Assembly (NCBI RefSeq): GCF_019793435.1
Contig: NZ_JAILYH010000029.1
Location: forward strand, 1 to 55,248
Source of the DNA: Rhizobium redzepovicii
GTDB taxonomy: Bacteria > Pseudomonadota > Alphaproteobacteria > Rhizobiales > Rhizobiaceae
Length of the DNA: 55,248 nt
Direction: 5' to 3'
The notes under the pieces are model-generated. The model was not told where the DNA came from and did no database searches. It saw only the letters and a list, made by a program, of their open reading frames with translations. Below, piece by piece: positions 1 to 8,806 of the stretch. The position numbers and the translations under genes are program-made. Position 1 is the stretch's first letter. Every line of letters begins with the position of its first letter.

Positions 1-395
1 ACTCGGTCCCTTGGTCGACACGGATCGTTTTCGGATAGCCGGCTTTTTGGCACACCCGTTCAAGGGTTTGCACAACGTCTTCGCCTCTATAGCTATGACG
101 TGGATCAAGCACCGGCACGTAGCGCGAAAAGGTGTCGACCACCGTCAGCACGCGCAGTTTCTTACCCGTTGCGAGTTGGTCGTGAACGAAGTCCATCGCC
201 CAGACGTCGTTGGGTCCGACGGCCATGTGCCGATCCTCGCGAAGCTGGGCTTTTACCCTCCGCTTCGGTGTCTTGTTCCGCAACTGTAGCCCCAAGTCCC
301 TGTAAATGCGGTAGGTTCGCTTGATGTTGGTGCCCCAACCCTCGCGTTCCAAAAGCACATGCACGCGACGATAGCCGTAGCGCACCCGCGTCTCA
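1..395 (-). pseudogene. IS3-family transposase OrfB, 3'-truncated fragment
   Basis: The minus strand reads an IS3-type integrase core without interruption to the window edge: GYRRVHVLLEREGWG, then a DVWAMDFVHDQLATGK segment carrying the first catalytic Asp, then VVDTFSRYVP and RVDQGTE near base 1. The N-terminal part of OrfB and all of OrfA are absent, because the reading frame stops exactly where the IS5-type element begins at 396. The C-terminus lies outside the window. No start codon can be assigned. It is a transposase remnant cut by a later insertion. Confidence 0.8.
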
Positions 396-1192
396 GAGCC
401 CGATTCAAAAGTTCATTCGTATATCCGTTATCTTGCGATGCGCCTTGTGAGCATTCTGATTGAAGCGATTTGCGCCCATGCGGTTGCGCTTTCGATCGAT
501 TTCTCCCAATCCTTGGCGAGACGGCGGCAGCGTCCAAGCCAGGCGAAAGTTCTTTCCACCACCCATCTCTTGGGCAGGACGACGAAGCCCTTGGCGTGAT
601 CCGAACGCTTGACCATTTCGATCGTCCAGTCACCATGGCCGCACATTGCTCGCCTCAACTTGGCTCCGGCGTAGCCACCATCGGCGAAGATGTGGCGCAG
701 CCACGGAAAACGGCGGCGGATCGCCTTGAGGACATGGGGTGCGCCGTCGCTACGCTTTGGCTGTCGATAATCCCTGCCGTCGGTTGCGCCTCCCGTCCCT
801 CGATTTCCCGCGCCGCCATCACCAGAAGCTGGTTGATGCTCTGCCACAGTCCGATCGCGCGCCAAGCATAAAAATAACCGCGCACTGTCGAAACCGGCGG
901 AAAATCGCCCGGCAGCATGCGCCATTGGCAGCCGCTCGAGGCGATATAGAGGATCGCCTCCACGACCGAGCGCATATTCGTCGTCCGACGCCGCCCGCCA
1001 CGACGCGCTGGCGGGATCAGCGGTTTGATCAACGCCCATTCCAGGTCCTTCAAATCACTTGGAAAACGAAGCACGTCTCGGTTATGCTCACGGCGAGCGA
1101 TAGCAGTCCAGCTCATCGAAACCCCATTTGATTTAGCACCAATAGGGAATCACAACTGCCTGTTATCGCTCAACTTCTTTTAAATCGGGCTC
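396..1192 (-). mobile_element. IS5-family (IS427-like) insertion sequence
   Basis: Terminal inverted repeats are visible: GAGCCCGATTCAAAAG at the left end (396) matches the reverse complement of the right end (GAGCCCGATTTAAAAG, ending at 1192). The 797-bp size is close to the family norm. It contains one broken transposase reading right to left. Flanking trinucleotides are TCA and TTA, so a clean target duplication is not evident. Confidence 0.75.
428..1116 (-). pseudogene. IS5-family transposase with internal deletion and frameshift
   Basis: The N-terminal half (start at 1116) has the IS427-type DDE start with LIPPARRGGRRRTTNMR and ends in the AGIIDSQSV motif near position 760. The C-terminal half, in another frame, begins at DGAPHVLKAIRRRFPWLRH and continues through DGGYAG and RWVVERTFAWLGRCRRLAKD to the stop at 428. 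In relatives, about 35-40 residues separate the two motifs. Here they abut, so a deletion that also shifts frame has inactivated the gene. Confidence 0.8.
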
Positions 1193-1393
1193 TTAGGCAA
1201 TTTCGGCGGAGGGCGGATTATCAAATATACCGGGCATTACCACTTGGTGTATTCTGCGTGCTTCGCGGTTATACTAGCCATATTTGTTGTATCAATACTT
1301 ATGCCATCGGATACGACCGAGTCTAATACCGGAGAAAAGATCGCTTAACCGCCCGAATCATTTCAAAAATATTACAGATAGTGGAGGAAGCCC

Positions 1394-3010
1394 GTGGGCT
1401 TACGTGTAATCGCGTGTTCTGCTCCCCAGTTTTCTCACGGCGAGGCGGGCGAAATGGCATTATCAAGCGCCGATCCGGCAAGCCTCTACAATGCCTGCAG
1501 ATATGCTGCGTCACTGGCATCCAAGGCGGAAGGTGCATGGGGCGAAAGCAATTGGCGCGGCACCAGGAGTGACAGGCGACAATCAACGCTTCTGCTATCT
1601 GACATGGACGATGTGCAGCGAAGGCTAACGCCGCTATTAGTCCGGGTCCGGCCCAATTTAGTTCTCATAGGAGCGATGTCGATATGCTTCCGCGGTGCGA
1701 TTGAGACAGCGAAATACATCAGAGAGTTTCTAGGCGATGACGTTTGTATCGTTCTTGGCGGTCGCCACGCCACCGAAACAATATATCGGGATGACGAAAA
1801 TCGTGTAAGACATCATCTAGCGTCCCCTCTGCGGCTAATTGCTGACGGAAAAGTTTCCAGCTGTTTCGACATCGTGCTCTCCGGAGATGGTGAACACTTT
1901 ATCGCGGAAATTGGGTGCGTCGTAGCTTCCTTGGAAGCAAGAGGTTTTTCGCCAAGGCAGGCGAAATTCTCATTGGGCCACCTGACGACCACCCCGGGGC
2001 ACTGGATCGCCGGCACAATCATGGACGATCAGGTCCACACTGTGTGCTCTTCGGGCATGCCGCTCGATTATAATGGGATGCCATCCCCAGCCGAAATGTT
2101 CGGAATTACAACGAGCTTTGACGTGTTTGGTGGCGCGCCTACCGCGCACGTCTTCAGCGACATCGGGCGTGGCTGTATCTATGATTGTATCTTCTGCAGT
2201 GAGAGGATCAGCGTTGTCGGGCCTCCTCGACAGTTCAAGATAAGCCCCCACCGGTTATGCGGCCAACTCGCAGCAGCCCGCCGCGTAGTCAAGGCAGATT
2301 ACGGCGAAAACTTTCCTGTCTCGGCGTTCATTGAAGACTCAACTCTTCTTGGATGGAATTCGGCCCTCGTAGCCCAGTTTGAAAAGGTATTCGACCCACT
2401 CGAAAATCCTGTGCGGCTTGGCGGACAAGCGACCATTGACCAAATTGTCAATAACCCAGCCCTTGCACGAAGACTAGGCCGCATGGGCCTGGAATATCTT
2501 TTCATCGGGGTCGAGACACCGCGCCCAGAACTTGTTGGAGGTCTTCACAAGAACATCGCCACCAAGAAGGGTTCGTGGATGGAACGCGGGGACAAAGCAG
2601 TTGAGATCTTGTCCGAAGCCGGAATCAAGGTTGGGGTATCCCTCCTATTTGGCATGGGCGAGGGAGCTGCTGAAAGGCAGCAATTGTTTTCGGCCTTAGA
2701 AAGCTGGCGGAAAACGGGCTCTCTGATCACAATCAGCATGAACTGGGCCGTCCAACACCCTTTGAGAAACACGGTTCAGGGGAATGAATATACCTATTTG
2801 GATTGGGCGGTGTCGCCCGGTCCCATGCTGTCGTTGTTAAGGAATTTTGGCGAGTCCTCTGAGATCTATCCAATTGCCGGCGGTACAAGCCCAGACGAAG
2901 CCTCCGTAAAGGATATTCTCCAAGCCACCACGGAGATCATGGCTATGCCGCCTGCACACCCAATGCAAAAGCAAGAAGCGGATCATGTCCCAGGACGTGG
3001 TGTAGCTTAG
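1394..3010 (+). CDS. B12-binding-type radical SAM protein
   Basis: The 538-residue product starts at GTG, with GGAGG about 5 nt upstream. Residues about 75-120 (RPNLVLIGAMS followed by VCIVLGGRHATE) look like a cobalamin-binding Rossmann-type domain. The radical SAM cluster motif is C-x3-C-x2-C at Cys261, Cys265 and Cys268 (GCIYDCIFC). A barrel segment with FIGVETPRPE follows. The substrate is unknown. The IS256 element entering at 2981 replaces the original C-terminus: the last nine residues before the stop (from DHVP) are IS-derived. Removing the IS restores an ending EAEHIYAERSA with a stop at 4354, which overlaps the next gene's start at 4335. It therefore probably formed a translationally coupled pair with the SAM decarboxylase-like gene. 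The enzyme core is intact. Confidence 0.8.
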   Translation: MGLRVIACSAPQFSHGEAGEMALSSADPASLYNACRYAASLASKAEGAWGESNWRGTRSDRRQSTLLLSDMDDVQRRLTPLLVRVRPNLVLIGAMSICFRGAIETAKYIREFLGDDVCIVLGGRHATETIYRDDENRVRHHLASPLRLIADGKVSSCFDIVLSGDGEHFIAEIGCVVASLEARGFSPRQAKFSLGHLTTTPGHWIAGTIMDDQVHTVCSSGMPLDYNGMPSPAEMFGITTSFDVFGGAPTAHVFSDIGRGCIYDCIFCSERISVVGPPRQFKISPHRLCGQLAAARRVVKADYGENFPVSAFIEDSTLLGWNSALVAQFEKVFDPLENPVRLGGQATIDQIVNNPALARRLGRMGLEYLFIGVETPRPELVGGLHKNIATKKGSWMERGDKAVEILSEAGIKVGVSLLFGMGEGAAERQQLFSALESWRKTGSLITISMNWAVQHPLRNTVQGNEYTYLDWAVSPGPMLSLLRNFGESSEIYPIAGGTSPDEASVKDILQATTEIMAMPPAHPMQKQEADHVPGRGVA

Positions 3011-4316
3011 ACGACCACGGCTCATCCCAGCCGGATGAGTGTCAGCTTGCTGCTGGCAGGCTGATGAGGGGATCATCGCTCATTGTGGCGATTGTCTCAA
3101 GTGTCATGTAGCGGGATCGCTGGACGGCCCATTCATCGTTCTGTTCGAGCAGCAGCGCACCGACCAGGCGCACGATGGCGTCGTCGTTGGGGAAGATGCC
3201 GACGACCTCTGTCCGCCGCTTGATCTCGCCGTTCAATCGCTCAATCGGGTTGGTCGAGTGAAGTTTGGCCCAATGCTGCTTGGGACATGTAGGCGAGCAC
3301 GTCTTGCTCGGCGCTGTCCATAAGACTGGCGAGCTTCGGTACCTTTGGCCTGATCTGGTCGGCGACGTTGCGCCACTGAGTGCTTGCCGCCTCCGGCGTG
3401 TCCTGAGCGAAGGCCGTGGCAATGAAGGCGGAGAAAACTCGGCGTCCGCTCTTTCCAGCATGGGCCAAGGTATTGCGCATGAAGTGGACCCTGCAGCGCT
3501 GCCAGGTGGCGGAGAGCACCTTCGATACTGCGGCCTTGATGCCCTCATGCGCATCGGAGACAACGAGCTTCACGCCACGCAGACCCCGCCTGGTCAGCTT
3601 TCGAAGAAACTCCGTCCAGGTCGCCTCGGCCTCGGACGTGCCGAGCACCTCGCGTCGACCGTCGGTGTTGACGCCGACGGCGATGATTACGGCGACGGAG
3701 ACAATACGACCACCGCGCCGAACCTTGAGGGAGGTCGCATCGATCCACAGGTAGGGCCATTCTCCTTCGATGGGCCTGTCGAGGAAGACCTTCACCTTCT
3801 CATCGATTTCTTCGCACAGCCGGGATACCTGGCTTTTGGAGATGCCGCTCATGCCCATGGCCTTGACGAGGTCATCGACGGATCGGGTCGAAACGCCTTG
3901 GATATAGGCTTCTTCGATGACCGCAGTCAGGGCCTTCTCGGCCATCCGGCGTGGTTCGAGAAAGCTCGGGAAATAGCTGCCTGTGCGAAGCTTGGGAATG
4001 CGCAGCTCGACGGTGCCCGCCCGTGTCTCCCAATCCCGGTCGCGATAGCCGTTACGCTGGGCCAGTCGGAAGCCATTCTTCTCGCCATAGCCCGCGCCGG
4101 TCTTCGTGCCGACCTCCAGCGCCATCAGCTTCTCGGCAGTAAAGCCGATCATCTCGCGCAGCAAATCGGCATCGGCGCTCTTCTCAACGAGTGAGCGCAG
4201 GTTCATCATGTCGTCGGTCATCGGTGGTGTCCCTCAGGTTGGCTCAAGCAACCCGACCCTACCGGAAATCACCGATGGCTATGAAATCCAGTTACACCAC
4301 TCCATTGGACACGATC
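2981..4316 (-). mobile_element. IS256-family insertion sequence with 8-bp target duplication
   Basis: The left end GATCATGTCC..GTGGTGTAGCT and the reverse complement of the right end GATCGTGTCC..GTGGTGTAACT are inverted repeats of about 25 bp. The flanks carry an identical 8-bp direct repeat AAGAAGCG (2973-2980 and 4317-4324), as expected for IS256 transposition. The element is about 1.34 kb and encodes one frameshifted mutator-type transposase. It lies in the final codons of the radical SAM gene. Confidence 0.9.
3042..4221 (-). pseudogene. IS256-family (mutator-type) transposase, frameshifted
   Basis: The frame starting at 4221 (MTDDMMNLRSLVEK) runs through the family core: GVSTRSVDDLVKAMG, PYLWIDATSLKVR with the catalytic Asp, VVSDAHEGIKAA and CRVHFMRNTLAH. 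It leaves the family register near 3275. The expected C-terminus, STNPIERLNGEIKRRTEVVGIFP with the catalytic Glu, continues in another frame to the stop at 3042. One small indel around AYMS explains the break, so this copy is unlikely to transpose by itself. Confidence 0.85.
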
Positions 4317-4334
4317 AAGAAGCGGAGCATATAT

Positions 4335-4760
4335 ATGCTGAACGGAGCGCCTAAAGGCGGAATAAATTACCCTAGCTCAGACCGAGTATGCGCCGGAACC
4401 CATCTCTTTATCGATATGTGGGATGCAGAAAATACGGGAAATGCTGAAGCGATTGAGGCGGCGGTAGCGCAAGCCGTTCATGACTGCCGCGCAACGATGT
4501 TGGAATCGAGTTATAGAAAATATAGCGAAGATGGGGGCGTCACGGGCTTCGCAATTCTCGCTGAATCGCACATTTGCGTAAATACCTGGCACGAAGAACG
4601 CATGGTCGCGATAGACGTATTTTTTTGTGGTTCGCTAGACCCGTACGCGAGTATCACCGCGTTGCGCGACGTATTTCGTCCATCCCGGATCGATATTAGC
4701 GAGCACAAGCGTCTTCTTGGAACAAGAATAACGCATCCAAATATTGTGGAAGCGCTTTAG
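4335..4760 (+). CDS. S-adenosylmethionine decarboxylase-like (SpeD family) protein
   Basis: The 141-residue product has the bacterial class 1 AdoMet decarboxylase fold signature: GTHLFIDMWD near the start, the self-cleavage segment LAESH with Ser78 (pyruvoyl precursor) and DVFFCG with Cys98. The residue equivalent to the processing His (His68 in the Thermotoga enzyme) is Asn83 here (SHICVNTW), so autocleavage may be impaired or altered. The start at ATG 4335 was chosen because it overlaps the reconstructed stop of the radical SAM gene (4352-4354) and has a GGAG about 7 nt upstream. The in-frame ATG at 4281 lies inside the IS end. The usual role is making decarboxylated SAM for spermidine. The linkage to a radical SAM gene suggests a specialised pathway, which is an inference. 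Confidence 0.75.
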   Translation: MLNGAPKGGINYPSSDRVCAGTHLFIDMWDAENTGNAEAIEAAVAQAVHDCRATMLESSYRKYSEDGGVTGFAILAESHICVNTWHEERMVAIDVFFCGSLDPYASITALRDVFRPSRIDISEHKRLLGTRITHPNIVEAL

Positions 4761-4791
4761 CCGAAAGTATTCTCCGAAATCGAGGCGGAAC

Positions 4792-4943
4792 ATGTCTAGA
4801 CAAATCGTTTTCGTGCGCGAAAAATACCCTTCTGAATTCCGCACTATGATCGTGCCGAATGAAGTGCCGTACTACACAGAAAAGGGCTTTGAGGTATTCG
4901 TCGAGCTTGGTATCGGCGAAAAAATTGGCTTTGCGGAACCAGC
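4792..4943 (+). pseudogene. N-terminal fragment, alanine dehydrogenase / transhydrogenase-alpha-like
   Basis: From ATG 4792 about 50 codons read like the start of the AlaDH/PNT N-terminal domain: VREKYPSEFRTMIVPNEV, then KGFEVFVELGIGEKIGFAEPA. These match the family pattern (KE..EYRVALTP..V..L...GHEV.VE.GAG...GF). The register is lost at about 4943, where an IS630 fragment begins. The dinucleotide-binding and catalytic parts are missing. It lies 31 nt after the SAM decarboxylase-like gene, so it is probably the broken third gene of that operon. The identification rests on one motif block only. Confidence 0.5.
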
Positions 4944-5025
4944 CGGATGTCCTAAAGCGCCGGCGTGTCTGGTTCGACGGCCAACTGAATCTCGATCCAG
5001 AACAGCTGATCTTCATCGACGAAAG
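4944..5025 (+). pseudogene. IS630-family transposase fragment
   Basis: About 27 codons read VLKRRRVWFDGQLNLDPEQ followed by LIFIDES, the conserved IS630 segment that leads into the second catalytic Asp. Nothing recognisable of the rest remains. It marks the point where the dehydrogenase-like gene was truncated. Confidence 0.65.
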
Positions 5026-5164
5026 TGTGCTGCAGAGGCACGGAAGGAGTTCAGTATGAGCTAACCCCGTAACGTGAAGCTGCGTGAATGATGGAGGATG
5101 GCCCTCCGGGATCGGCTTTCAGGAGCGGGTCTCAAACCAGTCCGAGCTGCTGCGGTAAAGAGCC

Positions 5165-5462
5165 GTGGTGGCTGGGGCTTACTTTCCGCCGCCGGTGCGC
5201 GTCGTCTCCATTCCAAAGAAGACCGGAGGCGAAAGGGTTTTGGGTGTGCCGACGGTCAGTGATCGGATCGCTCAGATGGTGGTCAAGCAGATGATTGAGC
5301 CGGATTTAGAGCCGCTCTTCTTGCCAGACTCCTATGGCTACAGGCCGATGAAGTCGGCTTTGGATGCCGTTGGGGTAACGCGTCAGCGGTGCTGGAAGTA
5401 CGATTGGGTTCTGGAATTCGACATCAAAGGGCTGTTCGACAATCTTCCGCATGATCTCTTTA
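5165..5462 (+). pseudogene. Group II intron reverse transcriptase fragment
   Basis: The plus strand encodes the first RT blocks of a group II intron maturase: GAYFPPPVRVVSIPKKTGG, LGVPTVSDRIAQMVVKQ, LEPLFLPDSYGYRP, then the D-x-D-like block EFDIKGLFDNLPHDL. The family register ends at about 5462 and the frame stops at 5527. The YADD block, thumb and maturase domain are missing. It is a remnant with no visible intron RNA domains. Confidence 0.75.
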
Positions 5463-5598
5463 ATCGAAACCCCATTTTGTCGTCGAACGCTCGTTGCGTG
5501 ATCGCCCTTGATGAGAAACCCTTTTAGCCAGTTCCAACGCCGCGGCCGGACATGGGGCAACCATTGCCCGATTGACCCCAGTCTCCAACTTAAGTGGC

Positions 5599-5994
5599 TC
5601 AGCTCTCTTCAATGAGGCCACAGCTAGCAAGGGCAGAGACGAAATCGTGAACGTCGCATTTGGTGACGTCATACCGTTCTGATTTAAGCTCGCTCAGTAT
5701 CCTTGGTAGTGTATGCTCGCCGTCCAGTTTCGAAACCAAACCGGCGACCCAAGGCGGAGGAGATTGGATGATCTTTCTTGATTTCTGGGATTCCTTCCAA
5801 TTCGAGCCTTTCATTTGGCCCAACCCATCGCTGGCGATTTTCCAGCTTGTCAAGAAGTATAAGGCGGCTTCGGGAGGCCCATACGGTCGTATGAAGCCCC
5901 ACTTCACCATTACGGTCGACTCGGCGCCCATTGCTGATAAACAAAACTCCAATCTCTCGGCATGTGGTAGATCCAAAAATCGTGCCAGCTGCAA
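5599..5994 (-). other. Decayed ORF with a winged-helix (PqqD-like) C-terminus, uncertain
   Basis: A 131-codon minus-strand frame ends with PPWVAGLVSKLDGEHTLPRI followed by LSELKSERYDV and FVSALASCGLIEES. This has the periodicity of the small winged-helix domain found in PqqD and in N-termini of SagB/ThiF-type peptide-modification proteins. The preceding sequence looks more protein-like in the neighbouring frame (VGPNERLELEGIPEIKKDHP, about 5760-5850), so a frameshift near 5760 is likely. No complete gene can be assigned. Chance resemblance is possible. Confidence 0.3.
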
Positions 5995-6129
5995 AAAGAG
6001 CCTAGGAAAAGTTTTCCTATTTGCTCGGAGCCTAAATGCAACTGCATCAACAGCGCCCGAACAATATCGCGTCGCGTTTCAACAAATCGGCAGCGCCGCA
6101 TGCGCGCCAATCAACCGCAGACGAGGGAG

Positions 6130-6505
6130 AAAACTCCGAGCAGCTCCGGCAGTGTTCTGGTAAGCGCGTCGCCGTGTTCCGCAAAGCGGCGCACAACGGC
6201 AGCGCCTATGCAGTCCGCCCCGCCATGACAAGCGCAATGCGCGCAGTGGAGTGCTCGGCAGGAGGGAAGAGTTCGGCTCGTGGCGTCCCGGGCATGGCGG
6301 GTGCGCCTACCCCGGTTACTAAACGATCTCCAGCCACCGTCGACGGTCACCACAGACCCGGTGACGCTTGCGCGCTGGCGAGAAAGCGCACCGCTCGGGC
6401 AATTTTGTCTGGACGCGCCACGCGACCCATTGGCACCCGGCTGCGCACCGCGGTGAGGTCTATCTTGCCCGCGCGTTCAAGTTCCGAAACCATCGGCATG
6501 CGCAC
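6130..6505 (-). pseudogene. Remnant of a tandem short-chain dehydrogenase (y4vI-like)
   Basis: Reading leftward from about 6500, the C-terminal part of an SDR is visible (TAVRSRVPMGRVARPDKIAR, AVRFLASAQAS). After a frame change, SVVTVDGGWRSF near 6345 is the usual SDR C-terminal signature. A little further on, GGADCIGAAVVRRFAEHGDA (about 6180-6240) is the N-terminal dinucleotide-binding motif of a second SDR. Two SDR pieces in series next to a P450 resemble the fused double SDR of the NGR234 y4v P450 region. The locus has several stops and frameshifts and cannot be functional. Confidence 0.6.
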
Positions 6506-6556
6506 GTAAAAGTTCCCTGACCAACGTTGACGATCTCGAGGCTGAATCCTGATCGA

Positions 6557-7084
6557 TCAAGTCTCACTTTCACCCTCTTGAAGGAATGCAGTCTTCCTAA
6601 ATGCGTAGACGGGGTCATCGGGACATGATGCTCCGATCGGCTGCCGGTGGCCGAACTGCTCAGTCTCGGATGCCGCGGCCAAGATCTGCTCCTCGACTAG
6701 ATCATAGACCACCGTCCGTTCGGCAATTCTCCAATCCCCTCCCTTTTTCAGGAACAGATCGCAATAGCGGCCGCAGATCAGGGCCTGACTTAGCGTTCCG
6801 GCCTTGTTCGGTGCGCGTTGCAGTGCGGCGAAGTAACTTTCGACGGCGGCTTTTTCCGGGCTGCTGAACTCAATCAGAATGTTCGTGATTTGATGGATGT
6901 TGCGCGGTCCCGTCTTGAAGACACCAAGGGCGAACTCGATGAAGCCCTCGGCCGAACCGGAATAGGTCCCGTGATTGTCACGTGCATCGGGCCAGTAGGA
7001 ACTGCGCAGCGCCCTTTCATCGGCGCGGTCTATACCGCGGCAATACCGATAGAGGCAGTCGCGGAGCGCCTCGCGGTCGAGCAA
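6557..7084 (-). CDS. SnoaL-like / NTF2-fold protein (y4vH-like)
   Basis: The 175-residue product has the NTF2-like (SnoaL-type) pattern: LRDCLYRYCRGIDRADERAL, HQITNILIEFSS, ESYFAALQRAP, then CGRYCDLFLKKGGDWRIAER. These proteins form cone-shaped pockets and act as small isomerases, hydroxylase partners or binding proteins. The specific role here is unknown. The listed start is TTG. A better start (ATG at 7109, giving MKHKKITELLDRE) would be in frame if the run of eight T at 7093-7100 had one fewer base, so there is either a homopolymer slip or a sequencing error. It lies between the SDR remnant and the ferredoxin, on the same strand as the P450. Confidence 0.7.
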   Translation of the reverse strand: MLDREALRDCLYRYCRGIDRADERALRSSYWPDARDNHGTYSGSAEGFIEFALGVFKTGPRNIHQITNILIEFSSPEKAAVESYFAALQRAPNKAGTLSQALICGRYCDLFLKKGGDWRIAERTVVYDLVEEQILAAASETEQFGHRQPIGASCPDDPVYAFRKTAFLQEGESET

Positions 7085-7313
7085 TTCGGTAATTTTTTTT
7101 GTGTTTCATCGCTTGTCGCACATCTGATATTGGGGCGCTTACCCATCCAGTGACGCAGCCAGCTTTCAACTGCTCGGCTGACGTAAGGAAAAACCCTCCC
7201 TCTGCTTAGGCATGCATGTAAACAACTGCCCTTAGAAGTAGACATCAATGGGAGAGCTGCGGGTAAGGTGTTTGGACAGCGACGGCGCCGTCATGCACCA
7301 GTTGCGTTGCGTT

Positions 7314-7568
7314 TCAACCCCCACAATGTTGGTTGAACAAAAGGCGATCGAGCAACGCATCCGAAACGCAATCTATCTCCAGCGCACGTTCAGGGCAGGA
7401 TCGAGCGCCTCGCGACGCGAACAGTTCGTCCCTCTCCTCGACATCGATTGCACCGGGCAGTATGTATCCCTCGTCGTCAAGATTGAATATTTCGGGCGCT
7501 TGGGCCCAGCATCTTGCATGACCTTGGCATTTGGAAGTGTGCACTATGACGCGCATACGGTACTCCAT
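7314..7568 (-). CDS. Small 3Fe-4S-type ferredoxin, P450 partner
   Basis: The 84-residue protein has the C-x5-C...CP pattern of single-cluster ferredoxins that feed bacterial P450s: KCQGHARC near residue 15 and SCPERAL near residue 58. The central segment is IFNLDDEGYILPG. It sits 20 bp downstream of the P450 stop on the same strand, which supports co-transcription and electron delivery to that P450. ATG 7568 and the in-frame ATG four codons later are both possible starts. It acts in the cytoplasm. Confidence 0.85.
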   Translation of the reverse strand: MEYRMRVIVHTSKCQGHARCWAQAPEIFNLDDEGYILPGAIDVEERDELFASRGARSCPERALEIDCVSDALLDRLLFNQHCGG

Positions 7569-7588
7569 GTCTTTCCTCCTCTCAATTA

Positions 7589-8806
7589 TCAGGACCAGTC
7601 CAGGATCAGATTCTCTATTCCAAACACGTGGCCCCCATAGGTGATGGGCGCCGTACCATCCTTGATACGGAAGTCAGGGATGCGCGACAGCCACTCCTCC
7701 AGGCCGATGACGATCTCTCGCCGGGCAAGGTGTGATCCAAGACAGCGATGGGGACCGTACGCAAAAGCGGTGTGGCGATTGTCTTCTCGTGCCAAATCGA
7801 TCGTGTTCGGATTTTCGAATTCCACCGGATCACGATTGGCAATCATCGTGGCGCAGGAAATGTAGTCCCCCTTACGGATCGGCGCGCCTTCGAAATTGAT
7901 ATCTTTCGTCGCCACACGGATCATCTGCACGGTCGAATAGGCGCGAAGCAGTTCTTCGGCTGCGAGCACAATTCGATCCGGTTTGCTCCGCAGCAATTCC
8001 TGTTCTGTCGGATTGCGCGCGAGATAGGCCAGGTCAAAGCCGATCGCCGTTGCCACGGTGTCCAGTCCCGCGACGAATAGAAGCACGCCTATTCCATGGA
8101 TTTCCTGGTCTCTCAACAGGCGGCCGTCGACCTTTGCCTGCACGACGAAGGTCATGAAATCGTCGGCCGGTTCTTTGCGGCGCATCGCTGCAAGTTCATC
8201 GATGAACGCCAAAATTGTTCGGGCGGCTGCGGTTCGTCTGATGCCGTCGCCGTGGAGCAGGTCCTTCCCCCAGCCCACGAATGTATTGAGGCGCTCATCG
8301 GATAAGCCGAGCAAACGGAGGAAGATACTAACCGCAAAAGGAAAGGCGAAGTCCGTCAAGATGTCGCAGCTTGTGCTCGACGCGGAAATCTTGGAAATCA
8401 ACGCAATCGCCCGATCACGGACCGCCGGTTCAAGCTCCATTATCCGCCTGGGCGAAAGCAGCGGATTGAGAAGTGAGCGAAACACGCTGTGAGCCGGGGG
8501 GTCGAGTTCAAGCGGGATCAGCGGCCAGTTTTCGCCAAGCGCCGAGGCGAAAAGGCTCCGATGGCTGGAAAAGGTTCCGGTGTCCTGCAGCAATTTGCGT
8601 TGGTCCTGAGCGCGAACGATGACCCAGGTACCTCGGCCATCGCGCGTATTGCAGGGAGAATAAAAGATTCTCGGTCCATTATGGAGGCAAGCGACAGCTG
8701 CGTGCGGATCCCCATTTGGCATGCGCTCCATGCCGGGCGACGTGAACAGGCTGAAGTCCTTCACCATTTCGGGAGGGACATGTTCTGGAACCCTAATGGT
8801 AGCCAC
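7589..8806 (-). CDS. Cytochrome P450 (CYP127-like)
   Basis: The 405-residue soluble P450 has these motifs in order: I-helix FVAGLDTVATA, the ExxR helix EELLR, and the haem-binding loop FAYGPHRCLG with the Cys ligand near residue 350. GTG 8806 was chosen because GGAG lies 8 nt upstream. An open frame continues to 9163, but it is not P450-like and overlaps the candidate promoter. The gene order P450-ferredoxin-SnoaL-SDR parallels the y4vG (CYP127A1) cluster of the NGR234 symbiotic plasmid. The substrate is unknown. The decayed SDR suggests the pathway is being lost. Confidence 0.88.
   Translation of the reverse strand: MATIRVPEHVPPEMVKDFSLFTSPGMERMPNGDPHAAVACLHNGPRIFYSPCNTRDGRGTWVIVRAQDQRKLLQDTGTFSSHRSLFASALGENWPLIPLELDPPAHSVFRSLLNPLLSPRRIMELEPAVRDRAIALISKISASSTSCDILTDFAFPFAVSIFLRLLGLSDERLNTFVGWGKDLLHGDGIRRTAAARTILAFIDELAAMRRKEPADDFMTFVVQAKVDGRLLRDQEIHGIGVLLFVAGLDTVATAIGFDLAYLARNPTEQELLRSKPDRIVLAAEELLRAYSTVQMIRVATKDINFEGAPIRKGDYISCATMIANRDPVEFENPNTIDLAREDNRHTAFAYGPHRCLGSHLARREIVIGLEEWLSRIPDFRIKDGTAPITYGGHVFGIENLILDWS

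Noticed and set aside
3265..4194. 309-codon plus-strand ORF opposite the IS256 transposase
   Set aside because: The transposase motifs are on the minus strand; this is a shadow frame.
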